A stretch of 64,000 nucleotides of DNA. It comes from Rhodamnia argentea (Eukaryota; Streptophyta; Magnoliopsida; Myrtales; Myrtaceae). The translations under genes were made by a program, and so were the position numbers. The stretch is from contig NC_063160.1 of the NCBI RefSeq assembly GCF_020921035.1, positions 21,859,595 through 21,923,594 on the forward strand, written 5' to 3'. Shown piece by piece: positions 36,425 through 50,215 of the stretch (position 1 is its first letter; each line of letters begins with the position of its first letter). Below the pieces are notes generated by a model. It was not told where the DNA came from. It ran no database searches and saw nothing but the letters and a program-made list of their open reading frames with translations.

Positions 36425-39400
36425 TCAATGATGCCCTCGCCTGAGCACAGACAGGAATCCACCTGATTTCTCCCTCCGCCGATCCTCTCCGTCATCTCCA
36501 ACCTGTTCACGTCATAATTAAAACTCAGATTTTTGCCCAAACAGGGATACAGCTCTCTCAGGCGAGAGGTTAGGATCTCGCCAAGGTTAGGGAAGTAAGG
36601 TCCTTGGATGACACAAAGTTTGATGAAAAGCAAAAACAACATCCAATTGCTAGCTCGAAAAAAGGTGGTCATGTTCACATGTTTTTGCTTGCCACCTTAG
36701 AAATTTTTATAGCTAACCATGTTCACGAACGTTGAGCATCAGTAATCACAATATGAGCCACCTCTGCAGTCTGCAGACTACCAACTCACCTCCTTTGCAA
36801 TTTTGTGCAAGATAGTTGTTATTTCAGAAAAGTCGGGCCTTAAAGTTGGATCTTGCTCCCAGCATCTCTCCAGTAACTCCACAAGCTTTGGATGGGTGTC
36901 TTTTGGGATTGTAGGTCGCAGACCCTGAAGTATGGGAAATAAGATTTAATAAAGCACAACGCTTAATCAATAAAGAAAAATTTCCCTCCCAAAAAAATTA
37001 GAGGTAACAAGGAAAACTTTCCGGCTAGCAAGGACTTTGCATCCTGACTCTTGATGTGATTCGAAATAAAAAGCAAGCTTTAGCAATAAAGAAAAATTTC
37101 GCTCCTAAAAAATTTACCGATAACAAGGAAATTTTCTGCCAAGCAAGGACTTGGCATCCTGAATCTTGATGTCGATGAATAACTCATAAACATGATTTTG
37201 CCTAGCCTAAGAATTTCATTGATTTGGTTCCGAAAGAAGGACTCCATGCAGAACTCCGAGAACTTCACAACAATTTAATAGAACATAAAAACTGACTAGC
37301 TGATCTGGCTCACTCAAAGGTGAGATGACATTAGAACATTATGAGCACTAGTTGATATTGTACCTTCTGAACCACTCCAACGGCTGCTTGCAATGGGGTT
37401 AAATGCTCATAGGGAAGCTGGAACACAGAAATGCAACATATCATGACAAGGAAACAGTTGAAGCATGCTGCATAGAATAATTGAACTCAACTCATATTAC
37501 CTTCCCTGTTAGTAACTCCCACAACACCACTCCAAAGCTGAATATGTCAGCTTTATGATCATATGGTTTGTGTTCTATTACCTTCAATGCAAAACAGAAT
37601 GGATGTAAGAAAATACTGCATTAGCATATCCGGAAGATGAAAAGTAGTACTCTCTCTATATTCCCTAAATGTGAGGGTCCAAGCTAACTACATGATTAAG
37701 GTGATTTCTAATGATAAAGATCCTCAAAAAAATGTCAAATTTTAGAAAATCCCAGAATGGCCCACCATTGAAAAGTGATGAATTCAGAGAATTTATGTAC
37801 AAGTAAAGAAATCCACAGAACAAAAGGCAAAGAGTAATGAACAAGATCAACACAATGGAGGCAAAAATCATTGCTAAACAGCTTCACATCAAAAAACTTC
37901 ATGGGAATAACCTCAGGAGCCATCCATCTGTATGTTCCAGTTTCTGCAGTCATGACTCCAGATTGTGCTTTCACCCTAGCAACCCCAAAATCAGCAACCT
38001 TAACAACCTGCCGAGAAAAGCCACAACAAGACAATGCATTGGAAATGACATACTTTCCATAAGAGGGTGTTTAACAAATACCCAACAAAGTCCTCGAAAA
38101 AATAAAGCAGAATTTCATAGTACTTTTAGCCTGACACTGATGTGGGCAGAAAAGAATGGTATTAGATCAAAACACCCTAAATGACCAAAGATAATTTATG
38201 AATAGGTATTTAGGGTCCCAGCATTTTGTTGCTATGGACAATCCAAATTATACAAAAAAATAAAATAAAATGCAATAAGACTCTTTAGCAGATAAACCAT
38301 GAGCAACTCAAAAGCTGACATGATCAATTGTCTTACTTCATTTTCATCCATCAATAGATTGGCAGCCTTCAAATCCCGATGAATGATATTATTTTGATGC
38401 AAGTAATTCATTCCCTTGGAGACATCAATTGCTACTTTCAACAAGGTAGGAAGCTTGAAAACACCTCTCTGCTTATGAAGATAATCATATACACTTCCAC
38501 CAGACATAAATTCTGGGAGAGGATGAAAGATAAAAAAGCAATCTCAGAAAGAGGATAGACAAGAAATCTCGAAGTTAACAAAAAAACCTCCCATTCTGAA
38601 TTATGACCTGTCACAATGTACAAGCTTGGAGGTTTTGTGCATGCACCAATAAATTGCACAACATTCTTGTGCCGCACTTTCCTGAATGATAACAGGCTTA
38701 TGAGAAGATGCTGAGAGACAAAACATATTTATCTATCCGAGAGCTGCCAGATAAGTGTGTGCAGAATGGAGATGAAGATAGAGGGTAAGTTCCACAATCA
38801 ACATGCAATATGGACTTGCTCACAAGACACATGAGGAGGAGAGAAATAGAAGAAAATTTTCAAGACTGAGAAACTAGACATACTGCTTGATTTGTGATGA
38901 TTTTGAACAAATACAACCATATAAGGAATTTTCTTCCAGAAGGCCGGTTTGCCAATGCTTGAACTAATTGAGAAAGGAGTTTAACCAAGTGTACTCTCTA
39001 TTTTGTCTTGCCTTTATCGGGGTATTCCCACTTAACGTATACGCTCATACTGTTAGCTCTCCTGTGGTAGTAACGGAAGTAAGCTGGTCACAAGTGGATT
39101 CCAATCATAGTGAGTCAAGCTGCTTTCTTTGCTAAAATTTAGGAATAAAAACAGTTTTCTGTCTTTATCCATAGATCCCTTACTCATAAATGGGTCCAAA
39201 GGTTGGATGTACTAATACCCCATCACACCCATCCGGAAATCTTGGTTCAAACTTTACTACTGGGTGAAAAGATGCCTCTTCTTTGCATGTATTACGTTTC
39301 TTCCTCCACAAGTATTGGAATAGTCTTATTACTCCAAAGAAACATATTACCATTTTTTCAAAAGGGAATCCAAGATCATTATTGTTCCTATATAATTCTC

Positions 39401-42400
39401 ATATATGTGAATACAAATCTTTCTTTTCCTCTGTAGTCAATCTTCTCAATACTTAAGCTCATGCATACACCACGGTGTAACCAAAAATGCAAAGAACAAG
39501 CATTCCAAAGAGATGGAAATCGTGTAAAATGCACATGTTAAATTACAGGCAATACGGTAACATGCTCAGGCGCCAAAAATGTTAAGCATGCATGCATTCA
39601 CAAAAAATGCACAGCAATTCTGATTGAACCAACGGGAAAAACTAGCGAGTGAAGCCCCAGGCTAAAGTTACAAACCTCAGAATAAAAACTTCTTGTGCAA
39701 ACTCTTTTTGCATGTCTGAATTTACACGTTCAGGCTTCAGAACCTTGATAGCCACTTCTTGACTGCAGTATGAACCTTTGTACCTGTGGTTCCAACACAA
39801 AGGTTACAGCACATCTTCACACTATAGTTTATCTGTCTACGAGTTCATTTACTTACAGGTCACCATATGAACCAGATGCAATTTTGGTTTCAAACTTAAG
39901 ACATCTTGGGTCCAGTTCCCAAACATCAGTTCCATCGCTTGGTATAGAAACATGATCAGGTTCCAATTTGATGGCCGTCTGTGGAAGTTCATTTTTGGGA
40001 GAACAATGTTCTGGCCAAGATTGTTTCTGTAATGCAAGGCAAAATGAGAAATCAGTAGGATGTTCACACTTACACTCAAATGAATTATCTTTCAAGTCAC
40101 CAATCCAAATGGAAAAACAAATTCCCGAATCCTGCATGTCTTTGGTTTTAACCACTTGTTAAGTCAGAGAACAGCTACGGGCCTTCCACTGCTACCAAAG
40201 TGAACAGTTTGCTAACTAGCATCCCCACAAGGAAAAACGATTACATCAACAAGTCTGACATGTTTACAAGGTGGATCTTCCCCAGAATGTTCAATTCTCA
40301 ACCTAAACCACATAAACAACAAAAATGATGTATTTAAAGATGTCACTGGGAGAGTACCCAGAATTGGGAGAAGATGGAGGATCTCCCTTGAAAATCCATA
40401 GCAAGAGGTCAACCGAAAATATTCATCTCCATTCAATCAAACACAAACAAATTTGCCAAGGGCGACAACCAATTTCTTTTACCTTTACAAAAGGAGCTGT
40501 TTAGAGCATAATGACAGCCATTTGAACCTGATTATGATTAGAGAATTTATACCCGTTCGATCAGTGGTAATTGCACTGCATACCTCTAGTGAAACAGCAA
40601 AGTCTACTTCACGTGAACTAATATGCAGAAATGAGGACAATGTAGAGAAACACTGAATAGTAAAGTTGCAATGCACAATAATGAACTTCCTTTTGTGATG
40701 AGTGGTATCATCCTTCTTTGGTCCAAAAACTCAAGTTGCCAATTGGTATAATTTTCTGACATTTTAGATGCACAAAACATTGAGTCTTTCCTTTTTTTGA
40801 TACCACTGATTAAAAATCTTGGTATGGAAAAACTTAGAGAATCACCTCGATCTTAAAAACTTCCTTTTCCAGTGCAGCTCTTAGATGATCCGTCTCCTGC
40901 AAGTCCAAGTGTTCCCTTTAAAATCATGTTGTGCTTTTTAGCCATAGTCGAAAAGATCACTAAAATGGGACATCCAACTTAAGAATATCATCCAATATAA
41001 AACTCAAATGAGTGAAAACAATTCAACTTACTTTCTATAAAAATAAATGAAAACACTTTTGAGGCAGAACTCGCCGACAGAACAGCTCTTTTGTCACACA
41101 AATTACAGTTACACCTTCTACAGCTTTGATTATATATATTTCTATAAGGCTTGTCTAGATGAATACATTAACCTTTTCCAGTGGACAGACACTGTTAAAA
41201 TGTCTGTAGACAAAAAGGCAAAAGCTCCTAAACCTGACAAGCCCCCCACAAAAGGTGGGTAATTTTACTTGATGGAACAACGACACATATGCAATTGTCT
41301 TGATGTAGACTATAAAACATAATTTTCATGGATAGATACCTCGTATGGCCAACCATCAACTACAAAAACATCCAATGAATAACCATCCACTGTGGAAAAG
41401 GCATGTGCTTCTTGGATGTTCAGCCCAATATCAGCAAGTAAGGATGTCAGCTGCAAAATTTTCACACAAGCAATAAGCTTCGGCAATTATAGATATCACT
41501 AACAATGACAAAGAAAGTAATTTCACATGATTCATGCATCACATGATAGAAGCATTGTCCAATTAAATCTGACACTTAGACTGTAAGGTCCACTTCATAA
41601 GCATATTCATCAAGCAAAACCGGACAATCTGACTGTTAAAAAGTCCAACCAAAAAGCTTAAGCTGATAGGTGGAGGGAAACCACATGAATATAAAGAGGA
41701 TTTAGGACCCATTGTCAAGCGATATGGGACAATACTTCAACAAGGATACATAAATTGGATCCCCTTTTGCTAGACCGTTATTTCAGTTAAACCATGCAAT
41801 ATCGTATGAACAAGTGCAACACTCAGTATGATACTACAGTCATAATCGATGGTATTTAGAGGACATGATAAGCTTCCTCCGAAGCAATGCAAGAACTTGA
41901 TGAAATGCATTTTCCATCAAGACAACAACAGAACATAAATATAATAAACAGAAAGCCAGCCCATAGTAAATGTGAAAGGGAAAATATACCACCATGCAAG
42001 ACCATATCAATTGAGCCTGTGTTCGAGGCATTTTCGGCAATATGCCACCATGCAAGGGAAAATATTAGTTCTAGGCTACAGTTGACAAATCACCTTCATA
42101 AATGAACGGAGGACTGACAGTCAACCTACAGCAACAGGTATAGCCAGTCCATGGTAAATGTGAAAGGAAAAGCAGTAAAGATCCTCTCTTTCTAAGATCA
42201 AGATAGAAAGAAGGTAAACATTCTCTAAAAACCAAAATCAGGTACCTGACTGAGAAGCTTTGGCTTGTCATCGGTTGAAAAGGTGATTTCATGCATGGGC
42301 CTACATTGTTGATCATGTACACATTTTAGTTGCACAAAAGAGTTGATAATGAAAATATCTCCACAAACTGAACTAGCACTAGGTAGATGGTAAAAAGGAC

Positions 42401-44999
42401 CATCACACATTGGCTATCACAGGGACAGTTAAACATGCATAATGTGTATGAACAAATCTAGCATATGTCATCTAGGCATCATATGTGCTCAAAATTATTC
42501 TAATAACTCAAATTTAAGCCCTGGAAGCACTGAGGTTAAAAAGCAAGAAGGACAACAAAGTGTGTCCGCTGCAAAAGGCACTTTGAGGCACTTTAATCAC
42601 CTGATGGGGCTACCAGAAGGATTAGGAAAGCTACAATGAGAAAATTAACCTACAACGAAGATTTTTGTCAAGCTCAGTCATTCTGGAAATCTACAATCCT
42701 AAGTTACTCGGCTTAACGACCAACATTGGATTAATAGGACGATAAAAGGGCTCATACAAGTCGCTTGATGTCTCTTAAAAAAAACTTTAGAAAATAAAAC
42801 CGAGGAGAAAGGGCGCATATAACATGCAACAACTACAGCATGTGCGATGTCAATACAAGACAGAAGCAAAATCCAATCATTATTCCCGGAGAAACATCAC
42901 TATGGGGTATAAAGTATCCTTGACATAATTGCAATGGGAATTAGTTTAACAATTTACAATAAATGAGCTAGCTCAAGACAGGAGTTCTCACCGAGAGTAT
43001 TGTGCATTAGCATGAACGGAGCTATCGCCGTCTTTAGCAACGGATTTACTAGCTTCAAGTGCAAGAGCTTCAAGATTTGGTGATGAACCAAAGGCAGGTG
43101 GTGGATGAATGCTGATTGAAAGATTAGAGTAAGATGTCATTAGTATCAAAGAAACGATAAAATCTAAATGGTAAAAGCAAGAAGACATCAATCCATCTAG
43201 GAAATACTATCACTGAGTTCTTCAGTTATTTTTCTAAAAAGTCTGCAAGAATACCTTTGTCTACTGTGATGATTAACTGAAGTAAGGGTCTTAGATTCTT
43301 CATTTGAGTAATGACCTGAATGGTTGGAATCATTTGGATGCGCCTCGGATGCAGGAAGAACCTGAGAAAAGTTATTCCACTTTGATAAATCTGTCCATGG
43401 AAGTAATTCCTGGAAGAACTGCTGGTTATTTACCAATCAAGAAGCATCATGAAATGGATAGGTCTGAGAAAGTTAGGGTGCAACAAGGAAAGACTGGGTG
43501 CAGATCCCTTGCATATCATAAAGCCAACCTTTACTCTCGCAATTTTACAGTACCGAAACTGTCATACTGAGAGCAGATGGGAGGAATAATAAAGGAAACA
43601 GAGAGGAGGACAAAAGACGAAACTTGAGAACAGGCTATTCTCACTACTAAAGTCGGGCAAGACTACTCTGCTAGCAAGCAAGCAAGCAAATAGCAGACAG
43701 CGCTCAAATTCTACTAGTTAGCTTAAACACAACGATGTACCAGAAATCGTAGACCAAACTACTAAGGAACGCAGTAGCTTGTGAATACTTGGTTATAGAA
43801 TCACTATGAACACTAGTCAAGACGGATGTGCTACATAGCATTCGCGAGTTCTCAATCTACATGCATGACCAGCTACATGTCGCATGCCCTCGATATTTTA
43901 TAGATGTAATTGTATCATAGTGTCTGAGTCCTTTACCATGAAGATAAGCAGATCTCAACTAACAATCAGGAGACGATCAACCCAACTTACCTGTACCAGT
44001 CGAACTTCAATGGCCGGTCTATTAGCCGGATCGTGAGCCAAATGCAGCAACCTTTTGTGCATAAGCACGTCTTCTGCCCGCTCCACATTGACATCTAAGG
44101 CATATCTGTATGCGATCAAAGGAATCACGTCTGCTATCAGCCTGATAATAAACACAAACCGACGGGCTATCGAACACGGAGAAATCAAGACTGCCATCTA
44201 AGCTGACGGAAGAGACAGGAAATGTTCTTGCCCACAAGAAGGAAATATCGAAATCTCAATGACCCATGAAGTGGAATACGAGTCGCTGAAAGATCTAAAC
44301 GATAAAAATAAGAGCACCAGCCAGTATCTGGAAAGAGTAAAGTAGAGGCTAAGAAGAGAAAAGTTGAATAACGAGTAAAGCGCGTCATGGGTATCTTCTC
44401 CATTTTCCAGAACTTAGTTGGCGATACTTCACCCACCAATTCACGTGAAACGAATCCAAACCACAGAAAACTCGAGCTCACCCGGATGAAGCGAACTCGG
44501 AAGGCAAATTCGAGAAATCAAAGACACGATAGAGCAAAACATAAAACGAATCCACAATGCAAAAACTCAGCGAACCCGACACGGATCTCCGAAAACAAAA
44601 ATCCAAAAAACAATCAGCTGGAAAAGAAAAAGAAGAAGAAGAAGAAGAAAACTTGTCACCGCCCGTAACGTGCCGCGCGAAAACATCGAGCTACGCACAG
44701 CCCCTATCCATAATGCGGGCACAATACGGGACGGCGAGACGCGACGCGATGGAACGGAAGACCCGAGCGAGTTAGGATAGAGAAGGTCACCGAGTGGGAA
44801 GGCGATTGAAGTGAGCCCAGAGCTCGTCGTCGAAACCGGGGCTATGGGGCTCCTCGAGGTCCGCGTCCTTGAGCCGCCGCAGAATCTCGTTGTACACCTC
44901 CAGCTTCCGCCTCTGCTGCCTGTTCCCCGCGGGGGAGGAGGAGGACGACGTCTCGTGGACTCTGCTTCCACAGCTCTCGCTATCCTCCATCGTCACCAT
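36425..44999 (-). CDS. ACT-domain Raf-like serine/threonine/tyrosine kinase, STY46-like
   Basis: Sixteen minus-strand exons: 44791-44999, 43991-44105, 43255-43361, 42992-43111, 42246-42300, 41340-41450, 40846-40896, 39857-40026, 39676-39783, 38608-38681, 38337-38512, 37912-38007, 37501-37581, 37364-37417, 36790-36924, 36425-36502. Phases all close, giving 579 aa; Arabidopsis STY8/17/46 are about 550-575. Start is [13 protein letters not shown] at 44999. An ACT domain lies at about 184-256 ([19 protein letters not shown]...DGWPYE). The kinase domain runs from about 303 to 552: SGSYGD loop, VAIK Lys326, HRDLKAAN with Asp420, DFG at 438-440, GTYRWMAPE to 464. The C-terminus is [12 protein letters not shown], typical of the family. 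In Arabidopsis these cytosolic kinases phosphorylate chloroplast transit peptides; that role is inferred here. All catalytic residues are present. Confidence 0.95.
44629..44650. repeat. (GAA)n microsatellite in STY kinase intron 1
   Basis: About seven GAA/AGA triplets lie inside the first intron, close to the exon 1 donor. Confidence 0.85.
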
Positions 45000-45263
45000 G
45001 GAAGAGCAGACAACGCAGAAACGCCCCGCACCCACCCGCCACGCACACACACACCCCCACCCCCAAAAGAAACCAAAAATGCGGAACCAGACAGAGAGCG
45101 ATTCCGCCCTTTTCTTTTGCCTTTTTGGCTATTTCCAGATACCCACGTTGAAGCAGATTAGCCGAGTTTAAACGTGGGGGAAGAGGAAGATCAATGGTGG
45201 TGGGTGCAAAAACGTAAATAAAGGGGGAGTAGAATCGGACGAGGTATCGTCTCTGCGCCTATG

Positions 45264-45289
45264 CTCTCTCTCTCTCTCTCTCTCTCTCT
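45264..45289. repeat. (CT)n tract upstream of the STY kinase gene
   Basis: Thirteen CT dinucleotides about 265 bases upstream of the start codon; GA repeat on the gene's sense strand. It is probably in the 5' leader or core promoter. Confidence 0.85.
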
Positions 45290-48180
45290 ACGTACATTGC
45301 CGACTATAATGGCCATGGAGGTAATTTTGGGTGGGTGGACGGGGCGCTGACGTGGACATTCTATCCGAGCTTTACCAATTTCGGATTTGTTTAATTTTGT
45401 TTCGGGGTTAATTTGATCGACTTTATTTTATGTGGAAAACCTAGGGTGAAGGTGGAGATTATTGATGTCGTTAATCACGATATCATCTTTGAAAACCCAA
45501 AAAATTAAAAAAAAAAATTAAACCTAGATTGTACAATGCCATGTTATGCTCATTTTTTCGTGTGGTTGGACTCGATTAGTTTCTACTTTCTAGCAAAGAG
45601 ATTTATATTTACATGATTTCGAACTCGGTTAAGATTGGCAAAATATTAGTATGGTGAAATTATCTTTTTGCATTGGGCGAGAATGTTGCATGGCTTCTCA
45701 TTAGGAGATTAACCATCGATTTCGACTTCTTAGACAATGGGAAAACTTGACCCCCCCCAAAAAAAAAAGAAATATTGCAAATCCTCTTGAATAACTTACT
45801 AACCGCATTTTGACCCAAAAAAAAACTTACTAACCGCATAAATCAAGTAAAACATGAGTCGAAATCTCCTTAATAATCTAAATAGGGCGTCGAATGAAAA
45901 GAGAAAAAAAAATTGTGTAGTCGACGAGAAAAAATATAGAGCGCGGATTGTGCAGCGAAATAAAAACGGATAGGTCCGATTCTATTAGATACATGCTTGC
46001 TTACTTCTCATCAACTGCTGTTTGCATGCAACATCAATGGTTTGGACAGAATACGAACAGTTGAATCGATGTGATATATAACACTTTCGAAAAGATCGAT
46101 GAAAGCAAAACAACATAGATTTTCTACGGAATCAATAATCTGTTGGCGACTTTACATCTTAAAGTAAACATAAAGCGAAATGTAAGAGTTTTGTCAAGTG
46201 CTTAGACGCATATTAGCTTTCACCTAGGGTGTGCTTATTGCAAGAAAAATACATGATTTGAAAAATAATTTCTTAAAAATAATCTCTTATATCGCTTATA
46301 AAATGAACGAAAAAAAATCATTAAACGGTTAGACATAAATTATTGTCGATGATAAAATATTTTTCTATCAACTAATTATCTCAAATGATATAAAACAATC
46401 ATTTAAGAAAATCAAATTATTAATTTTTTTTCTTGCCAAACAATCGGAATATAAATTTTACCCCGCATAAAATTCGGACCACCTTATTTGTCCAACTTCC
46501 ATTACGGCCGACAAACAAGATGTTTTAACTTTGCTGAGCTCTCCCCACTGAAAAGGCAACCAAATGACGGAACCGGATAAGATAGCGGCGGCAAAGACGA
46601 TAATGCCCCTGAATAATAGCAGCAATTGCAATGAAAGACCGATCAGGGCCGTCGCTAAATTGGTCCGAAGCACGAGCGGAAGGCGGCATGCATTTTTCTG
46701 CAGTGTCTGAATAAATTACGTGGCCCCTCCCCGAATGGGGGAGGGGGAATAATTGGTCCTTCCACGAGGACAGATAAGTAATTGCGAGCCGAGAAGATCC
46801 TTTTATAGTCCGAGGAAGATGCCCCCTCAATAATACCTTCGGATTGGGCCCCGTCTTATCGCAGGGGGGAGAGATCCCTGACATTTCTGTCAAAAACCGA
46901 AAATCGAATCGGCCCCTGAATTTAAAGCACATTCATATTTTTTCCCGATTTGTGACAAGTGTACTGAAAATTAAAAAAATTATCGAATTCGACCTTAAAA
47001 CTTTTAAAAAGTTGCAATCAAGCTATAAAACTTATTATCATAGTGCAATTAATTCATAAAATTTATTAAATTTGCGTAACCAAATACTTCCAATAACTCC
47101 GTCCAATTTTTTTTTTTATCAAAATAGTATTTCATTCATTTCCTCGAAATAAAATAAAGAAATATCGCAATTTAATTACAAATAAAAAAAATCTCGGATA
47201 ATTTTAAAACAAAACGAGCTTTAAATAACAAGAGAAATCATCGGAATAATATTATGGGTCATATTATTGTCACAAAATCGATGGTCAATCGCCACATTCG
47301 TCTTCGGTAACGAGCACACGCCGAGATCTCCATCTATTGCTATGGCTTTTCCTTTCGATAATGCGCGTCTAGGTTTGGTATTTTCAATACCATAACCGAA
47401 CAGAGTAAAAAGATTGAATGAGCACGGATATGACACCTGTGAGAGCAAAATTTTAATGAAACTCCTATGATCTTTTTCGAAATTGGACTTATTCACCAAC
47501 GAAATCCGAGAAAAGTGAAACCCCGAAAACATACATCTAAAAAAACCTCAAAACTAAATTAGATCGGAATAGAAATCTCCCCAAAACGGGATAAAGAAGC
47601 TTTTAGATTTAGACTAAATCAAAAGAGAAAAACTCCCAAACAGGAGGAAGGCCAAAAAGAAAATAGAAAACCAAAACAACTTAAGAAAAAAAGGGAGGGG
47701 AGAGAGTGATCTAAGTGGAGGTAAATGTCCATTAACTGCTTGCTTCTTTTGTTGGGACAAGCGTGCCCATTCCGTAGAAGACCAATATTAAACGAGATTG
47801 GAGGGAGGCCCGCATCGAATTGAATCGAGCGTTTCAATCGCTCTTCATGACGTGGAATGATCGAGGACACTGAATATTTGGTATATATAATGCCCGATAA
47901 AGACGAGGTAATCGCGACATTCGAATCGAAATAAATTTTAGACGTACCGAATTGAGCTAGACAAGGAGGACCACGAGATGGACCGAGAGACGACGTGACT
48001 TAACATAGAGGAAATTCGGATCTCGACGTGCTCATATGCAATCTTGAAAATCGTAAACAAAAAGGTATATGTAGCTGAGGTTCATAAAACTGCATACTCA
48101 AATCTGAACCGTCGAATCTGGTGGATCCTTCGCATTTGAAACGCCTCAATCCGACGGTATTACTATTATCACGGGACATC
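45290..48180. other. Gene-poor AT-rich intergenic DNA
   Basis: Upstream of the kinase promoter there are several A and T runs, one short TIR element (46.24-46.45 kb) and a short GC-richer patch at 46.5-46.9 kb. Open frames are short, overlapping on both strands and lack domains, so no gene is called. Confidence 0.55.
46240..46448 (+). mobile_element. Short non-autonomous DNA element (MITE-like), second copy
   Basis: It shares its core with the element at 58.96-59.18 kb: GATTTGAAAAATA, CTTATATCG.TTATAAAAATGAAC, (A)GACATAAATTRTTRTCGAT. Both ends read TTG(G)CAAGAAAAA inward, suggesting terminal inverted repeats. It does not encode protein. Confidence 0.6.
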
Positions 48181-48199
48181 AAGTGTCCGAAGAAATTTT

Positions 48200-50215
48200 G
48201 TGACCTTTCGCAACTATTTCATGACATGTCTTTTCCCTTTTGTCCCCTTTTTCGTCTTTTGCCACGTTATGTCCCTCCCACTGGACCACCATCTTGTGAT
48301 TATCAACTCTTTCTTTTTCTTTTTTTTCTGGTTAAATTACCGGTTATTCTACGTTATCAATTCTTGTTTGAGTTAGTAACTTGCGTTTATTTGATTTTCT
48401 TTGAATTTACTAATTTTTGTCATTTCTAACGGGGAAAGAAAATCATCTCGTCTTGTACGAATTTTTATTAATCTTCCTTATCATTGTGTTAAATTATCAA
48501 CTACCATGTACAGTTACCAACACTATTTGAGTGTGTACCAACTTCCATCGATTAAGCGATAAATTGTTTTTTGAGTTAGTGGCTCCTAATTGAGTTGCTT
48601 ATCAAGAATTAGTCGTTATATTTTTTTTTCAATTTATCAACTTTTATACGGAGTTGCCGCTCTTATTTACCTTACTAATTTTGTAAACTTACCACCCATC
48701 TTTAGTAATTACTTACCTCAAGTAGCATGAGTAATAACTTTTCTCCAATTATGTTGCCGATCAGTCTTCTGTTACCTACTCTTATTTGAGTCGGTTGCGC
48801 CAATGTATATTTGGTTTATAAAATCAACAACTTAACTAATCTATTTCGGACCAAAAACTTTTCTCATTGTTTACCAATTATTATTTACTTTTCTTATGAA
48901 GATCTTAAATTTGTCAACTATTACATGAAATTACCGACTTTTTGTGTAACTTATTAACTTTTCTAAGATTAGATTATCAATTAGTTTTGGGTTATTAACA
49001 TATTTGAGTAACTTACAACCATTACCATTTATTTTCCTAAACTTATAAAATTTTCTTTAGTTACCTTTTCTATTTGATCTTGTTTATTAGCTTTTTGAAC
49101 TCACTAACCAACCTTAATTTCAATGCTTACCAACTTTTCTTCGATCATATTGCTCACTAACTTGCATTATCAACTCTTATTTGAGTTAGTAAACGGCATT
49201 TATTTGGTTATTTTATGTTACTAACTTTTCTTATTTGCGAGGAAAAAAAAACTTATCTTATATTCTATAAATTTTTATTTACCTTTCTTACCAGCACCTC
49301 CAATTACTAACCATTACATGAGATTACCAACATTTTCACGTGACTTATCAACTATATTCCGTTTAAGTAACTTTGGGTACGGACTCTCATTTGAGTTGAT
49401 TAATAATGTTGATTTGCGCCATTCTTTTGGAAGAAAAAAAAAACTACCAACTTTTATTTACCTTGGTTAGCAACCAATTTTTACAGTTAAGTTACCAACA
49501 AATTTTACGTTAGCAACTTTTATTTGAGTTAGTTAGCAATGTTTATTTGGTTTGTCTTTTTATTACTAACTTCTCTTATCTCAAACGAAAAATACTTATG
49601 TTATCTTTTACTATTTTTTATTTACTTTTCTCACCGGCCCTTTAGATTTACCAACTATTGTATGAAATTATCAACATTTAATTGAAAAAAAATTCTCATA
49701 AAAAATAAGGAAACGTCAATAACTAACTCAAATGAGAGTTGGTGACCCAAAAGTAGTTGACAGCTTAATATGAGAAAATTTGATAAATCACATAAATTAG
49801 AGTTTGTAATTTCACACAAGAGTTGGAAAATTCAAAGCATAATTAAGAAAGATAACTGAATTTTGGAAAAAGATGAGAAAAGTCTGAAATTAACAAAAAA
49901 AAAAGTTTGGCAAGTAATTCAACCGAGATTGGTAACCTAAATGTTATATGGTCATTTGATGGGAGAAAAGTTAACGAGTGACGCTAATTTAACTAGTGAT
50001 ATCGGGAAAGATACGATAAACGTAAGGGTTGCTAATCAAGGAAAATACAAATTAGTATCCGCCATTAAATTAAAATTACGCATTGGCAACTAACTCAAAC
50101 GAAGTTGGTAACCTAGAACCAATAGATAATTAATCCAATGAAAGTCGATAAGTCATTCTAATTTGGATAGTTAGTCAAATTCGAAGTTATACAAATAAAC
50201 TATGGTAAGTAGAAA
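48200..50215. repeat. Degenerate TTACCAACTTTTATTTGAGT satellite with a strand switch
   Basis: From about 48.2 to 49.68 kb, variants of TTACCAACT, TTATTTGAGTTAGTAAC and TTTACCTTTCTTA recur irregularly on the plus strand. From about 49.69 to 50.21 kb the same motifs occur as reverse complements (AACTCAAATGAGAGTTGGTGA, GAAGTTGGTAACCTA). The whole forms an imperfect inverted arrangement. A short stretch of the same motif sits before the later repeat copies (about 56.32-56.40 and 62.50-62.58 kb). Confidence 0.75.
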
